Positions 26,297-35,258 of a DNA stretch of 64,000 bases are shown here, in pieces (positions within the stretch are counted from its first letter, which is position 1; each line of letters begins with the position of its first letter). The DNA is taken from positions 186,001 to 250,000 of the forward strand of contig NZ_LNSA01000001.1 in the NCBI RefSeq assembly GCF_001468465.1, written 5' to 3'. Source of the DNA: Sphingopyxis sp. H115. Lineage in GTDB: Bacteria > Pseudomonadota > Alphaproteobacteria > Sphingomonadales > Sphingomonadaceae. The notes beneath the pieces are model-generated. The model did no database searches. It saw nothing but the letters and a program-made list of their open reading frames with translations, and was not told where the DNA came from. Made by a program: the position numbers and the translations under genes.

Positions 26297-27313
26297 ATGG
26301 CCAAGGCATGGCATTTGAGCAGCCGACCTCACGGGCTGCCGACGATGGAAAATTTTTCGCTGCGGGACTTGCCTGACAGCGCACTCGAAGTCGACCAGCT
26401 CCGCGTGCGCAACCTGTGGCTGTCGGTCGATCCCTATATGCGTGGCCGCATGAATGACGCCAAAAGCTATGCCGCCAGTTTTCAGATCGACCAGCCGATG
26501 ACCGGCGGCGCGATCGGCGAGGTGGTCGAAAGCCGGATGGAAGGTTTTACGCCGGGCGACCTGATCCTCCATATGGGCGGTTGGCGCGACGGCGGCATCA
26601 TCGGCCTCGACATGATGCCGAACAAGCTCCCGGCGGCGGCGCTGGCGGCGGGCATGACGCCGCAAACCTTTCTTCACAATATGGGACTGACCGGCGGGAC
26701 AGCGTGGATCGGCCTCTTGCGCATTGCAGCAGCGAAGCCTGGCGACACGGTTTTCGTGTCGGCGGCAGCAGGTGCGGTCGGTTCGGCCGTTGTCCAGATC
26801 GCCAAGGCGCGCGAGATGACCGTGATCGGATCGGCGGGCGGTTCGAACAAATGTGCGTGGGTGGACGATCTCGGCGCAGACGCGACCATTGATTATAAGG
26901 CGGGGCCGGTGCTGCCGCAGCTCGGCGCGGCGCTCGAACGGCTCGGGAAATCGGGTATCGATGTCTATTTCGACAATGTCGGGGGAGAGCATCTCGACGC
27001 GGCCTTTGCGACAGCAAACGATTTCGCGCGCTTCGCAATTTGCGGCATGATCGACGTCTACAACGACGGCAAGGCCCAGGAGATGAAATATCTGGTCCGG
27101 TCGATCCCCGCACGGATACGGATGGAAGGCTTTATTTACACCGACCAGTTCATCGATTGTATGGAAGAATTTTACGCCGATATGGGCGGCTTGATCGCCA
27201 GCGGGGCGGTGACGATCCGCGAAACGGTACATGATGGACTGGCAGCGGCGCCCGAGGCGTTCCTCGGGCTGTTTTCGGGGCGCAACATCGGAAAGATGCT
27301 GGTCAGGCTCTGA
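26297..27313 (+). CDS. curA: NADP-dependent oxidoreductase, CurA/leukotriene B4 dehydrogenase family
   Basis: 338-residue zinc-independent medium-chain dehydrogenase/reductase that reduces the C=C bond of alpha,beta-unsaturated ketones or aldehydes with NADPH. Hallmarks: LRVRNLWLSVDPYMRGRMND near the N-terminus, GLTGGTAWIGLL, the nucleotide-binding AAAGAVGSAVVQIAK and VYFDNVGGEHLDAA. E. coli CurA reduces curcumin; the natural substrate here is probably another enone. It stands alone, divergent from tRNA-Ala. Length is typical. The gene symbol indicates family only. Confidence 0.85.
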   Translation: MAKAWHLSSRPHGLPTMENFSLRDLPDSALEVDQLRVRNLWLSVDPYMRGRMNDAKSYAASFQIDQPMTGGAIGEVVESRMEGFTPGDLILHMGGWRDGGIIGLDMMPNKLPAAALAAGMTPQTFLHNMGLTGGTAWIGLLRIAAAKPGDTVFVSAAAGAVGSAVVQIAKAREMTVIGSAGGSNKCAWVDDLGADATIDYKAGPVLPQLGAALERLGKSGIDVYFDNVGGEHLDAAFATANDFARFAICGMIDVYNDGKAQEMKYLVRSIPARIRMEGFIYTDQFIDCMEEFYADMGGLIASGAVTIRETVHDGLAAAPEAFLGLFSGRNIGKMLVRL

Positions 27314-27340
27314 TCAGCCCCGGCCGGCGGCAACCCGACA

Positions 27341-28726
27341 TCAGCTGCCAAAGCCCACCGATAGGAAGTCCGGCATCGGGCCATTCCAGCCGTCGTCAGG
27401 GCCATCCTGATCGTCCCGACGAGCCGAAGGTGCAGGCTTGCGGTCGCCGCGGGGCGATTTGGCAGCCTTCGTCTCGACCGGCGCGGACGCGGGCTTGGCA
27501 GCTTTTTCCGCCTTCGCCGCACCTTTCCCGCGTCCACCGCGAGCCGATCGGCCGCGGGTCGATTCGGCAATTTCCTTGCCCTGTTCGCTGGCGGCAGCTT
27601 CCGTTTCTGACGCGTCTCCGGTGTGCACCGGAATTTTGTATCCGGTCAGCTTCTGGATATTGTCGATCGCCTCGTCGTCGGAGGGGGTGACGAGCGTGAA
27701 GGCCCGCCCCTTTGCGCCCGCGCGGCCGGTGCGGCCGATGCGGTGAACATAGTCGTCGGGATGCCAGGGCGCGTCGAAGTTGAAGACGTGGCTGACGCCT
27801 TTGACGTCGAGCCCGCGCGCGGCGACATCCGACGCGACGAGGATGTTGATCGTGCCGTTCTTGAACCGATCAAGTTCGGCGATGCGGCTCGACTGATCCA
27901 TATCGCCGTGGATTTCACCCGCCTTGTAGCGGTAACGCTGGAGCGATTTGGCCAGTTCGCGTACGGTGGTCTTGCGATTGCAGAAGATGATCGCGGTATG
28001 GATATCCTCAGCTTCGATAAGGCCGCGGAGCGTGTCGCGTTTGCCCCGTTCCGACGTCTTGACGAGGAACTGCTCAATATTCTCGTTCCGGCTCGCCGGT
28101 CGCGCGACCTCGATCGTCTTCGGGTTCGACAGGAATTTGTCGGCCAGCTTCTTGATCGGCGGCGGCATCGTTGCCGAGAAAAGCAGCGTCTGGCGATTCG
28201 CGGGCAGCTTGGTGCAGATATTCTCGATGTCTGGGATGAAGCCCATGTCGAGCATGCGGTCGGCTTCGTCGATCACGAGCAGGTTGCAGCCGGTGAGCAG
28301 TATCTTGCCGCGTTCGAACAAATCCATCAGGCGGCCCGGGGTGGCGATCAGCACGTCGACACCCTTTTCGAGCGCCTTGACCTGATCCCCCATCTGGACG
28401 CCGCCGATAAGCAACGCCATCGAAAGCTTGTGGTGCTTGCCGTATTTTTCAAAGTTTTCCGCGACCTGCGCCGCAAGTTCGCGCGTGGGTTCGAGGATCA
28501 GCGAGCGCGGCATCAGCGCGCGAGCGCGGCCATGCGCAAGAATGTCGATCATCGGCAACACGAAAGATGCGGTCTTGCCGGTACCGGTCTGCGCGATGCC
28601 GATCATGTCGCGCATCATCAGCACCGACGGGATCGCGCCCGCCTGAATCGGCGTCGCTTCGCTATAGCCCGCCTCGTCGATGGCGCGCAAAAGTTCGTCG
28701 GAAAGGCCGAGGTCGGCAAATTTCAT
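27341..28726 (-). CDS. rhlE: DEAD-box RNA helicase, RhlE type
   Basis: 461 residues. Q motif PIQAGAIP (26-33), Walker A AQTGTGKT (45-52), PTRELAAQV, DEAD box VIDEADRMLDMGF, SAT and HRIGRTGRAGAKGRA are all present, so the helicase core is complete. The C-terminal 85 residues are a low-complexity basic/Ala tail (TRGRSARGGRGKGAAKAEKA) that probably contacts RNA. RhlE proteins act in ribosome assembly and RNA turnover. No clear ribosome-binding site precedes ATG 28726. It converges with the curA-like gene, 27 nt apart. Confidence 0.93.
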   Translation of the reverse strand: MKFADLGLSDELLRAIDEAGYSEATPIQAGAIPSVLMMRDMIGIAQTGTGKTASFVLPMIDILAHGRARALMPRSLILEPTRELAAQVAENFEKYGKHHKLSMALLIGGVQMGDQVKALEKGVDVLIATPGRLMDLFERGKILLTGCNLLVIDEADRMLDMGFIPDIENICTKLPANRQTLLFSATMPPPIKKLADKFLSNPKTIEVARPASRNENIEQFLVKTSERGKRDTLRGLIEAEDIHTAIIFCNRKTTVRELAKSLQRYRYKAGEIHGDMDQSSRIAELDRFKNGTINILVASDVAARGLDVKGVSHVFNFDAPWHPDDYVHRIGRTGRAGAKGRAFTLVTPSDDEAIDNIQKLTGYKIPVHTGDASETEAAASEQGKEIAESTRGRSARGGRGKGAAKAEKAAKPASAPVETKAAKSPRGDRKPAPSARRDDQDGPDDGWNGPMPDFLSVGFGS

Positions 28727-28840
28727 AAGGTCGCATGTCCGGAAAAAGAGGTGGCGTCCGGCCTCCCACGCAGGCGAACGTTGCCGCGCGCCTAGGGCAA
28801 ATGACGAAGAAAAGTCAAGGAAAGGCCGCGATAAACGCGA

Positions 28841-29428
28841 TCAATCGTCGTCAGGCACCGGAACCATCAGGCGAAATTTGTCTATCTCGCACTTCGCGCC
28901 CGTCCGCGCGTGGATCTGGTCGCGATCCTCGCAAAGCTGCCCGTCCTTGCTGCCCTGCATGTAGAAACCGGCATAAAAGTCGAGCGCGCGGCACCCCCTA
29001 TTGAGCTGCGCGCGTAACCGCTGCTTCTGCCGGGTAATCAGGTCGATGCTGTCACGCTGAACTGCCTGCATTCCCATGATATTGCGCATCGCAACGCATT
29101 TCGGCGCCTTCTTTTCTTTCCAGACGATCGGGATTTCGGTCGCCCGCCGCGACGGCGCGGGGCCCGCCGCAAAATTGTTGAGCGGCGAGCGCCGGGCGGG
29201 CACGCGAATGATCAACTGCTGTTCGATCACCATTTGCCAGAAGGAAGTGTTCTGTTCAGGAAGCGGCGCCGATATCGGGACGAGCGGCTCGGGCAGCATG
29301 GGGGGCGTCGTTGCATCGACCGCCGGTGCAGCCGCGATCCACAGAAATGCCGCAGTCAGCACAGCCGCGTTGCCGCTGTTTCGGCGTCCTGACAGAAGAT
29401 GCTGCTCACCCGTGGCTCCCGCGTCCAT
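28841..29428 (-). CDS. Exported Cys-containing protein of unknown function
   Basis: 195 residues. A hydrophobic segment (about 19-40, NAAVLTAAFLWIAAAPAVDA) looks like a signal peptide. The mature part has KKAPKCVAMRNIMGMQAV, RGCRALDFYAGFYMQ, GQLCEDRD and GAKCEIDKF; the four cysteines may form two disulfides. A similar CRALDFYxGFY...C...C pattern occurs, as I recall, in conserved hypothetical proteins of sphingomonads. There is no enzymatic motif. The start is uncertain because the first residues are hydrophilic and lack a clear Shine-Dalgarno sequence. It lies upstream of rhlE on the same strand, 114 nt away, and is divergent from the FAD dehydrogenase gene. Confidence 0.65.
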   Translation of the reverse strand: MDAGATGEQHLLSGRRNSGNAAVLTAAFLWIAAAPAVDATTPPMLPEPLVPISAPLPEQNTSFWQMVIEQQLIIRVPARRSPLNNFAAGPAPSRRATEIPIVWKEKKAPKCVAMRNIMGMQAVQRDSIDLITRQKQRLRAQLNRGCRALDFYAGFYMQGSKDGQLCEDRDQIHARTGAKCEIDKFRLMVPVPDDD

Positions 29429-29551
29429 GCCCGCTGGACGAAAACATACTATTCGTCCATCGCGGCTTTTAACAAGGATGATTGAACATCAAATGAACTG
29501 CTGTCGATCCCTGCGCTGCTTCCACCGTGGACATGTCCAAGGTGAAAGGAC

Positions 29552-30976
29552 ATGACGCGCCCGCCGTCAACGGCGTTGCTCGCGCGCCTCGCCGATCTGC
29601 TCGGGCCAAAGGGTTTCAGCGTCGATGCCGACGCCCTGGCGCCTTGGCTCACCGATTGGCGCGGGAAATATCGGGGAGCGGCGGCTGCGATGCTGTCCCC
29701 GGCGACCACCGCTGAGGTCGCGGCCATCGTCCGCCTCTGCGCCGACGCGGGCGCCGCGCTCGTGCCCCAGGGCGGCAACAGCGGCATGGTTGGCGGCGCC
29801 ACGCCCGATTCGAGCGGCGACCAGTTGCTGGTCAGCTTGCGCCGCATGAACCGCGTGCGCGATATCGATGGGACCGCGCAGGTCGCGGTGGCGGAAGCCG
29901 GGGTCATCCTGGAGAATCTCCATGACGCCGTCCTTGCGCACGAGCTCCGCTTTCCGTTGACGCTGGGCGGCAAGGGGTCGGCGACCATCGGCGGGCTGGT
30001 ATCGACCAATGCCGGGGGAACGCAGGTGCTGCGCCACGGGACAATGCGTGCGCTGCTCGCAGGAATCGAAGCGGTCTTGCCCGACGGGAGCATTTTCGAT
30101 GGTCTCGCCCCGCTCAAGAAGGACAATCGCGGTTACGATCTGCGGCATCTGTTTTGCGGCGCGGAGGGGACGCTCGGCATCGTCACGGCCGCCGCTCTGC
30201 ATCTGGTTCCCGCCGCCGCCGCCCGGCGAACCGCCTGGATCGGTATCGATTCACCCGAAATCGCGCTTTTGCTGCTCCGCCGCCTCGACCCGGCGCTGGG
30301 ACGCGAACTCGAGGGATATGAAATTATCCCGCAGACCTGCCTTGACGATGTCCTGCGCCATATCCCGAACACGCGCGCGCCGCTCGCCGGCCAGCATCCG
30401 TGGTACGTCCTGCTCGAACTGGCAGGCGAAAAGGATGCGGCGCTGGGTGAGGCGCTCGAAGCGCAACTTGCCGCCGCGATCGACCTCGGACTGGCCAACG
30501 ATGCCGTCATCGCCAAGAGCGATCGCGAGAGCGAGGATTTCTGGCGCCTGCGCGATTCCATTTCGGAAGCCGAACGGGCCGAAGGGCCGGCGCTACAGCA
30601 TGATATCAGCGTCCCGGTCGACCTGATGCCGGCCTTCATCGCCGAAAGCCCGCGCCGGCTTGCGGCGGTCTACCCCGGCGTCCGCGCCTTGTCTTTCGGC
30701 CACTTGGGCGACGGCAATGTCCATCATCACGTTCAGCCGCCGCTCGATGTCGATGGGGTGGCCTGGCTCGCCGAGCATGGCTCAGCAGTCAGCCGGCTCG
30801 TCTATTCGCATGTCATCGAGCTCGGCGGATCAATTTCGGCCGAACATGGTATCGGCCAGATGAAACGCGACATCCTCGCCGAACTCGACAGCACGGCGCG
30901 ACTGGCGGCGCTGCGCGGGATCAAGGCAGGGCTCGACCCCTACGGCCTTTTCAATCCCGGCAAACTCATCGCCTGA
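29552..30976 (+). CDS. FAD-linked 2-hydroxyacid dehydrogenase (GlcD/D2HGDH type)
   Basis: 474 residues. The N-terminal PCMH-type FAD domain has VPQGGNSGMVGGATP and TLGGKGSATIGGLVSTNAGG. The C-terminal FAD-oxidase domain has the active-site motif FGHLGDGNVHHH, then ELGGSISAEHGIGQMKR and FNPGKLI. These are signatures of D-lactate, glycolate (GlcD) and D-2-hydroxyglutarate dehydrogenases that pass electrons to ETF or the quinone pool. Without GlcE/GlcF partners nearby, D-2-hydroxyglutarate or D-lactate is more likely than glycolate. It is followed about 100 nt later by sapC. Confidence 0.88.
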   Translation: MTRPPSTALLARLADLLGPKGFSVDADALAPWLTDWRGKYRGAAAAMLSPATTAEVAAIVRLCADAGAALVPQGGNSGMVGGATPDSSGDQLLVSLRRMNRVRDIDGTAQVAVAEAGVILENLHDAVLAHELRFPLTLGGKGSATIGGLVSTNAGGTQVLRHGTMRALLAGIEAVLPDGSIFDGLAPLKKDNRGYDLRHLFCGAEGTLGIVTAAALHLVPAAAARRTAWIGIDSPEIALLLLRRLDPALGRELEGYEIIPQTCLDDVLRHIPNTRAPLAGQHPWYVLLELAGEKDAALGEALEAQLAAAIDLGLANDAVIAKSDRESEDFWRLRDSISEAERAEGPALQHDISVPVDLMPAFIAESPRRLAAVYPGVRALSFGHLGDGNVHHHVQPPLDVDGVAWLAEHGSAVSRLVYSHVIELGGSISAEHGIGQMKRDILAELDSTARLAALRGIKAGLDPYGLFNPGKLIA

Positions 30977-31079
30977 CCATCTTTCGCCGCCATCGCCCCC
31001 TTGCGCGTAGCGGCGCGTGTCAATAAGGCGCTTTATCTTTTTGCGTCCCGTTCCGCGGGACTTTTACCGGAGTTCGACC

Positions 31080-31859
31080 ATGGCCACCGCGCCCGCACCT
31101 GCCAACTTGCCCCTTTTTTATAAAGATCTCTCCCCGCTTTCGAGCGTCGAGCATGCCGACTATCGCGCCCGCCCGCTCGACAAGGCCGATTTCCTTGTCA
31201 AACAGCATGCCATTCCGCTGACCTCCGACGAATTCGTTTCGGCCTGCCGCTATTACCCGATCGTTTTCTCGGCGGGCGACAATCCGGTTCCGCTGGCGCT
31301 GATGGGTCTCAACGAGGGCGTTAACACCTTCGTCGACGACGATGGCAAGCTGCTGAACCCCGTCTACGTTCCCGCCTATGTGCGCCGCTATCCCTTCCTG
31401 CTCGCGCGCCTGCAGGAAGGTTCGGACGAATTGTCGCTTTGCTTCGACCCGACCTCGGAAGCGATCGGCAAGTTCGACGAAGGCGATCCGCTGTTCGAGA
31501 ATGGCCAGCCGACCGCGTCGGTTCAAGCGGTCCTCGAATTCTGCAAGAATTTCGAAGAAGCGGGCCAGCGCACCGGCTTTTTCATGGAAGAACTGAAAAA
31601 GGCCGACCTTCTGATGGACGGCGAAGTCGCAATCCAGCAGGAAGGCAATGACAAGCCCTTTGTCTATCGCGGTTTCCAGATGGTAGACGAGAACAAGCTG
31701 CGCGAACTGCGCGGCGACGTCCTGCGCAAGCTGACGCAGAACGGCATTCTCGCGCTGATCTTCGCGCATCTTTTCTCGCTGCAACTGATGCGCGAAATCT
31801 TTGCGGAACAGGTCAAGGCCGGCAAGATGCCCGCCGTCATGGAACTACCGACCGTTTGA
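31080..31859 (+). CDS. SapC family protein
   Basis: 259 residues matching the SapC family (named after the Campylobacter S-layer locus) in length and in segments such as HYRARP-like ADYRARPLDKADFLVK, EFVSACRYYPIVFS, YVRRYPFLLARL and YRGFQMVDENKLRELRGD. Bacterial SapC homologues are frequent near TonB receptors or peptide/tryptophan-halogenase clusters, but their biochemical role is unknown. Here it stands alone with its own strong terminator. ATG 31080 has GGAG 8 nt upstream. Confidence 0.85.
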   Translation: MATAPAPANLPLFYKDLSPLSSVEHADYRARPLDKADFLVKQHAIPLTSDEFVSACRYYPIVFSAGDNPVPLALMGLNEGVNTFVDDDGKLLNPVYVPAYVRRYPFLLARLQEGSDELSLCFDPTSEAIGKFDEGDPLFENGQPTASVQAVLEFCKNFEEAGQRTGFFMEELKKADLLMDGEVAIQQEGNDKPFVYRGFQMVDENKLRELRGDVLRKLTQNGILALIFAHLFSLQLMREIFAEQVKAGKMPAVMELPTV

Positions 31860-31871
31860 CGCCGGATGCAT

Positions 31872-31900
31872 ATGGCCGCCTCAACCGGGGCGGCCATTTT
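31872..31900 (+). terminator. Rho-independent terminator of the sapC gene
   Basis: Stem ATGGCCGCC (31872-31880) pairs perfectly with GGCGGCCAT (31889-31897) across an 8-nt loop, then TTTTGC. It lies 12 nt past the stop codon. The minus-strand gene ending at 31935 converges on it, so it may act in both directions. Confidence 0.8.
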
Positions 31901-31934
31901 GCATATTGTCGAGCCTCTTGACTTCGCGCCGGCG

Positions 31935-32144
31935 TCAGAAATCGATCGCCAGCCCTTTCAGCTCCCAATCGCCATAGCGCACCGGATTGCGGCCGCCGGG
32001 TTGGTCTTCGGCCTTGTCCTCCCGGATCGGTTCGGGCACCGGCACGGCGCTGTTCGTCCATTCGGCAGGCGCCTTGACATGCGCCGGGCGCTTTACAGCC
32101 CGTGGTGTTCCGCCAATGGTCATATTCGGTCTGCTGTCGGCCAT
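31935..32144 (-). CDS. DUF1674 / SDHAF4-like succinate dehydrogenase assembly factor
   Basis: 69-residue protein. The C-terminal signature GGRNPVRYGDWELKGLAIDF is diagnostic of DUF1674, the bacterial relatives of mitochondrial SDHAF4, which binds flavinylated SdhA during complex II assembly. The N-terminal part is basic and probably disordered. ATG 32144 is chosen; a longer frame upstream is an antisense shadow of rsmB. It is divergent from rsmB, 54 nt away. No sdh genes are in this window, so the assembly role is inferred from the family. Confidence 0.82.
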   Translation of the reverse strand: MADSRPNMTIGGTPRAVKRPAHVKAPAEWTNSAVPVPEPIREDKAEDQPGGRNPVRYGDWELKGLAIDF

Positions 32145-32198
32145 GATGATATAGTATAGGATCGATCGTGCGCCACGCCAACCACAGCATTGCCCTTC

Positions 32199-33497
32199 AT
32201 GGCTGACCGGCGACCCGTCCGCCGCCGCTCGCCGCGCGAAGCCGAGCCGCCGGGCATGTCGCCACGCCGCGCCGCGTTGCGGCTGATGGATGCGATTTTG
32301 CGTCGCGGTGATCCGCTGGACGTTGCTATGCATGCCGCTGCGCAGGGGCTTACCGGTCCCGACCGGGCTTTTGCGATCGCCATCGCGTCCGAAGCGCTGC
32401 GCTGGATGGTCGACATCGACGCGCTGATCGATGGCGCCACGGCGCAAATCCTGCCCGATGATGTCAAATCGCGTGCGGTGCTGAGGATTGCGCTCGCACA
32501 GTTGCTGGTACTCAAAAGTCCGGGGCATGCGGTGGTCTCGACCGCGCTGCCGCTTGTCGACGGCGGGCCGCGGCGGCTAGTTCATGCGATCCTGTCGCGC
32601 GCGCAAACGGAAGAATGGCAACTCCCCGACCGCGCCACCCTGCCCCTCGCGACAGCCGAGCGTTGGGCCGAACAATGGGGGCTGGCCATGGTCGAAGCGG
32701 CCGAGGCCGGCTGGAGCGCCCCGCCGCCGATCGACCTAAGCTTCGCGGTCGAGCCCGATCCCCGCGAATGGCCCGAAGCTGTTTCGCTTGCTCCCCGCCA
32801 GCGCCGGTTGCCGCGCGGCCAAGCGGTCGAATCCTTGCCCGGATATGGCGAAGGCGGCTGGTGGGTGCAGGACCTGGCCGCCAGCCTGCCCGCGCGGCTG
32901 CTCGGCACTGGCGAAGGTCGCACCGTCCTCGACCTCTGCGCCGCGCCCGGCGGAAAGACGATGCAGCTCGCCGCGGCGGGGTGGAAGATCATCGCGGTCG
33001 ACGCCAGCACAAAGCGTCTGGAACGGCTGGGCGCCAACATGGCGCGCACCGGCCTGTCGGCGGAAATCGTCCAAGGCGATATTCGCTCTTGGGAACCTGT
33101 TGCGCCGGTCGATGCGATCCTGCTCGATGCGCCCTGTTCGGCGACCGGCATCTTTCGCCGCCATCCTGACGTCCTGCACCGGATCGAACCGCGCCAGATC
33201 GACGAAATGGCGTCGTTGCAGGCCGCCCTGCTCGCGCGCGCGGCAAACTGGGTCAAGCCCGGGGGGGTGCTGGTTTATGCCACCTGCTCGCTCGAGCGGG
33301 CCGAAGGAGAGGAGCAGATATCGGCCTTCCTGAAAGCCAATCCCAGCTGGTCGGTGGAAGCCCCGCGCGCCGGCGAACTGCCCGCTGCCATTGTCCCCGA
33401 CCGCGATGGATTCATCCGCACGCTGCCGGGGTTGCTGGCAGAAGAGGGCGGGCTCGACGGCTTTTTCGTCGCGCGGCTGCGCGCGCCGTCAGGCTGA
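32199..33497 (+). CDS. rsmB: 16S rRNA (cytosine967-C5)-methyltransferase
   Basis: About 432 residues. The N-terminal NusB-like RNA-binding domain (about 20-140, RAALRLMDAILRRG to LVHAILSRAQ) is followed by a Rossmann methyltransferase domain with SAM motif LDLCAAPGGKTMQLA. The catalytic cysteines lie in DAPCSATGIFRRHPD and YATCSLERAEGE. This NusB-plus-RsmB architecture defines RsmB (Sun). ATG 32199 or 32190 may be used. The 3' end overlaps the convergent cyclase gene by 9 nt. Confidence 0.92.
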   Translation: MADRRPVRRRSPREAEPPGMSPRRAALRLMDAILRRGDPLDVAMHAAAQGLTGPDRAFAIAIASEALRWMVDIDALIDGATAQILPDDVKSRAVLRIALAQLLVLKSPGHAVVSTALPLVDGGPRRLVHAILSRAQTEEWQLPDRATLPLATAERWAEQWGLAMVEAAEAGWSAPPPIDLSFAVEPDPREWPEAVSLAPRQRRLPRGQAVESLPGYGEGGWWVQDLAASLPARLLGTGEGRTVLDLCAAPGGKTMQLAAAGWKIIAVDASTKRLERLGANMARTGLSAEIVQGDIRSWEPVAPVDAILLDAPCSATGIFRRHPDVLHRIEPRQIDEMASLQAALLARAANWVKPGGVLVYATCSLERAEGEEQISAFLKANPSWSVEAPRAGELPAAIVPDRDGFIRTLPGLLAEEGGLDGFFVARLRAPSG

Positions 33498-35258
33498 TCG
33501 ACGCGACAGACGGTAGAGCGCCAGATCGCCATAATCCTTTGCGAGCCGGACCTTGCCGACATAATCGCAATCGAAGTCGCGCGCGTTACCGAGCGCGAGC
33601 ATCGCCGCAAGCGGCTGGGTGCAATAGACCTGCCCGACGAGCGTGACCGGTTCGATCCGTGCGGTGCGGGTGACTTCGGTGCCATACCACAGCTCGTTGC
33701 CGACCACCGGATCGAGACCGCGATAGATCGGACCGAAGTGAATACCGGTCCGCATCCCGGCCTTTTTCCCTTCGAGGCCGAGTTCGGGTGGGAGGACGTC
33801 CAGCTTTTGCTGCATCGCCAGCGCGATGCGCGCCGCCGTCGCGGGATCGTCGATGATCGCGTAAACCGCGTCGCCCCAGGTGTTGCGAAACAGAACGGCC
33901 TCGCCGAAATCGTCGAGGATGCAGCCGATGCCGCCCATCACTTCGCGCGCGAAAATTGGCAGTTCGGCTTCGCCGAGTTTCGAGAAACCAGCAAAATCGG
34001 CAAATAATATCGCGTAGAGGCCACGCCGCGTATCTTCGGGCGGCTTGGGCGCCGCCGGAAAATCGAGATTGCGGTCAAGATCGCCGACCGGGATCGTCAG
34101 CGTCTCGCCGCCGTGGCGTTGCCACAGGGCGATATCGGCATTGGTGCCGGCGATCGAGGTGGCGGGCCGCGCCGCAACCGCAGGATCGACGACGGCGAGC
34201 TGGATCGCGCTCGTCTCCAGTTCGCGCGCGCGCAATTTGGCGAGGCCCATCATCGTGTGCGATCCCAGAATGAACTGGCAATCGTCGCTGACATAACGCG
34301 CGCTGCTCGCGAAATGGACCATCGATGCGCTGTCGCGGCAACGGACATAGCGTGCGACCCATTCGTGTCCGCCCGATGCGACCGACTGGGCAATGAAATC
34401 GTCTTCGGCGAACGGCAAGACAACCGTCAGGTCGATCCCCCGTGCCAAGGCTTCTTCGGCAAATAATATGTCGGCGCCGCAGGCGAGGGGGCCGATCAGC
34501 GCCGATAGCGGCTGCGCATCGAAGACCGACGCAATGGCGGCGCGGGCGTTGGCTTCCCCAACTCCCCCCGCCCGGAACATGCGGCCGCAATAGACACCGA
34601 CGGGCGGCGGACGCAGCAGGTCGACAATCTGTCGCGCCAACGCGGCTTCGACAACACCGCAGTCCGCCAGCCGCGCAATCTGGCGGCATGTCGACGCGCG
34701 GTCGCCCGCACGGGGGCCAGCTTCCGCATGGGCCGCGCGCGCGTGAACGAGCGCCTCGTCCCCGCGGTTCAGTAGCAGCAGTGCCTCGACCAGCGTCGCG
34801 CGGTCCCAATAGGTTTCGGCGGCGCCGTTCGCGGCGATCGGTGCGGCAAGGGCGGCGGCGCGTTCCTTTTCGCCGAGCATCGCATAAAGGCTCGCCGCAT
34901 TGATCGCAGGGAAAGACGCCCCCGAGGCCTGCCAGGCGTGATCATAGGCGGCTGCAGCATGTTGCAGCGATTTGGTCCGCGCCGCGCCGACGCGATCGAA
35001 GGCATCGTCCTTCCAGATCCGCCCGGCGAGCGCAAGGCTGTCGACGTCGCCCGACACGGCCAGGTCTAACCGTTCGTACAGGCGCATCGCGCCCTGACTG
35101 TCGCCCGAGGCGGCAAGCGCGCGGACCATCAAGTAACGCAGGCGCGGGCTATCCGTCCCGTCACGCCGCGCCGCCGCAGCGCGGTCGAACGCGCTCAGTG
35201 CATCGCCTTCGCCCAGCCGATGTGCGACGTCCGCCTCGACAGCGGCCGCGTCGTTCAT
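33489..35258 (-). CDS. TPR-like / SLOG-like / class III nucleotide cyclase protein
   Basis: 589 residues in three parts. Residues 1-215 are helical repeats like TPRs. Residues 218-400 contain GPLACGADILFAEEALARGI and VVLPFAEDDF, which resemble the GGAxGAD...AE.A...G core of YspA-type SLOG nucleotide-binding domains. Residues 412-585 form a class III cyclase domain (LYAILFADFAGFSKL, TWGDAVYAI, GTEVTRTARIEPV). By eye, metal-binding Asp421 and Asp463 and Arg534 are kept, but the purine-specifying Lys is Asn459 and the transition-state Asn is Thr530. It may make cAMP, cGMP or another product. The ATG overlaps the TIR gene stop by 4 nt. Confidence 0.82.
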   Translation of the reverse strand: MNDAAAVEADVAHRLGEGDALSAFDRAAAARRDGTDSPRLRYLMVRALAASGDSQGAMRLYERLDLAVSGDVDSLALAGRIWKDDAFDRVGAARTKSLQHAAAAYDHAWQASGASFPAINAASLYAMLGEKERAAALAAPIAANGAAETYWDRATLVEALLLLNRGDEALVHARAAHAEAGPRAGDRASTCRQIARLADCGVVEAALARQIVDLLRPPPVGVYCGRMFRAGGVGEANARAAIASVFDAQPLSALIGPLACGADILFAEEALARGIDLTVVLPFAEDDFIAQSVASGGHEWVARYVRCRDSASMVHFASSARYVSDDCQFILGSHTMMGLAKLRARELETSAIQLAVVDPAVAARPATSIAGTNADIALWQRHGGETLTIPVGDLDRNLDFPAAPKPPEDTRRGLYAILFADFAGFSKLGEAELPIFAREVMGGIGCILDDFGEAVLFRNTWGDAVYAIIDDPATAARIALAMQQKLDVLPPELGLEGKKAGMRTGIHFGPIYRGLDPVVGNELWYGTEVTRTARIEPVTLVGQVYCTQPLAAMLALGNARDFDCDYVGKVRLAKDYGDLALYRLSRRSA

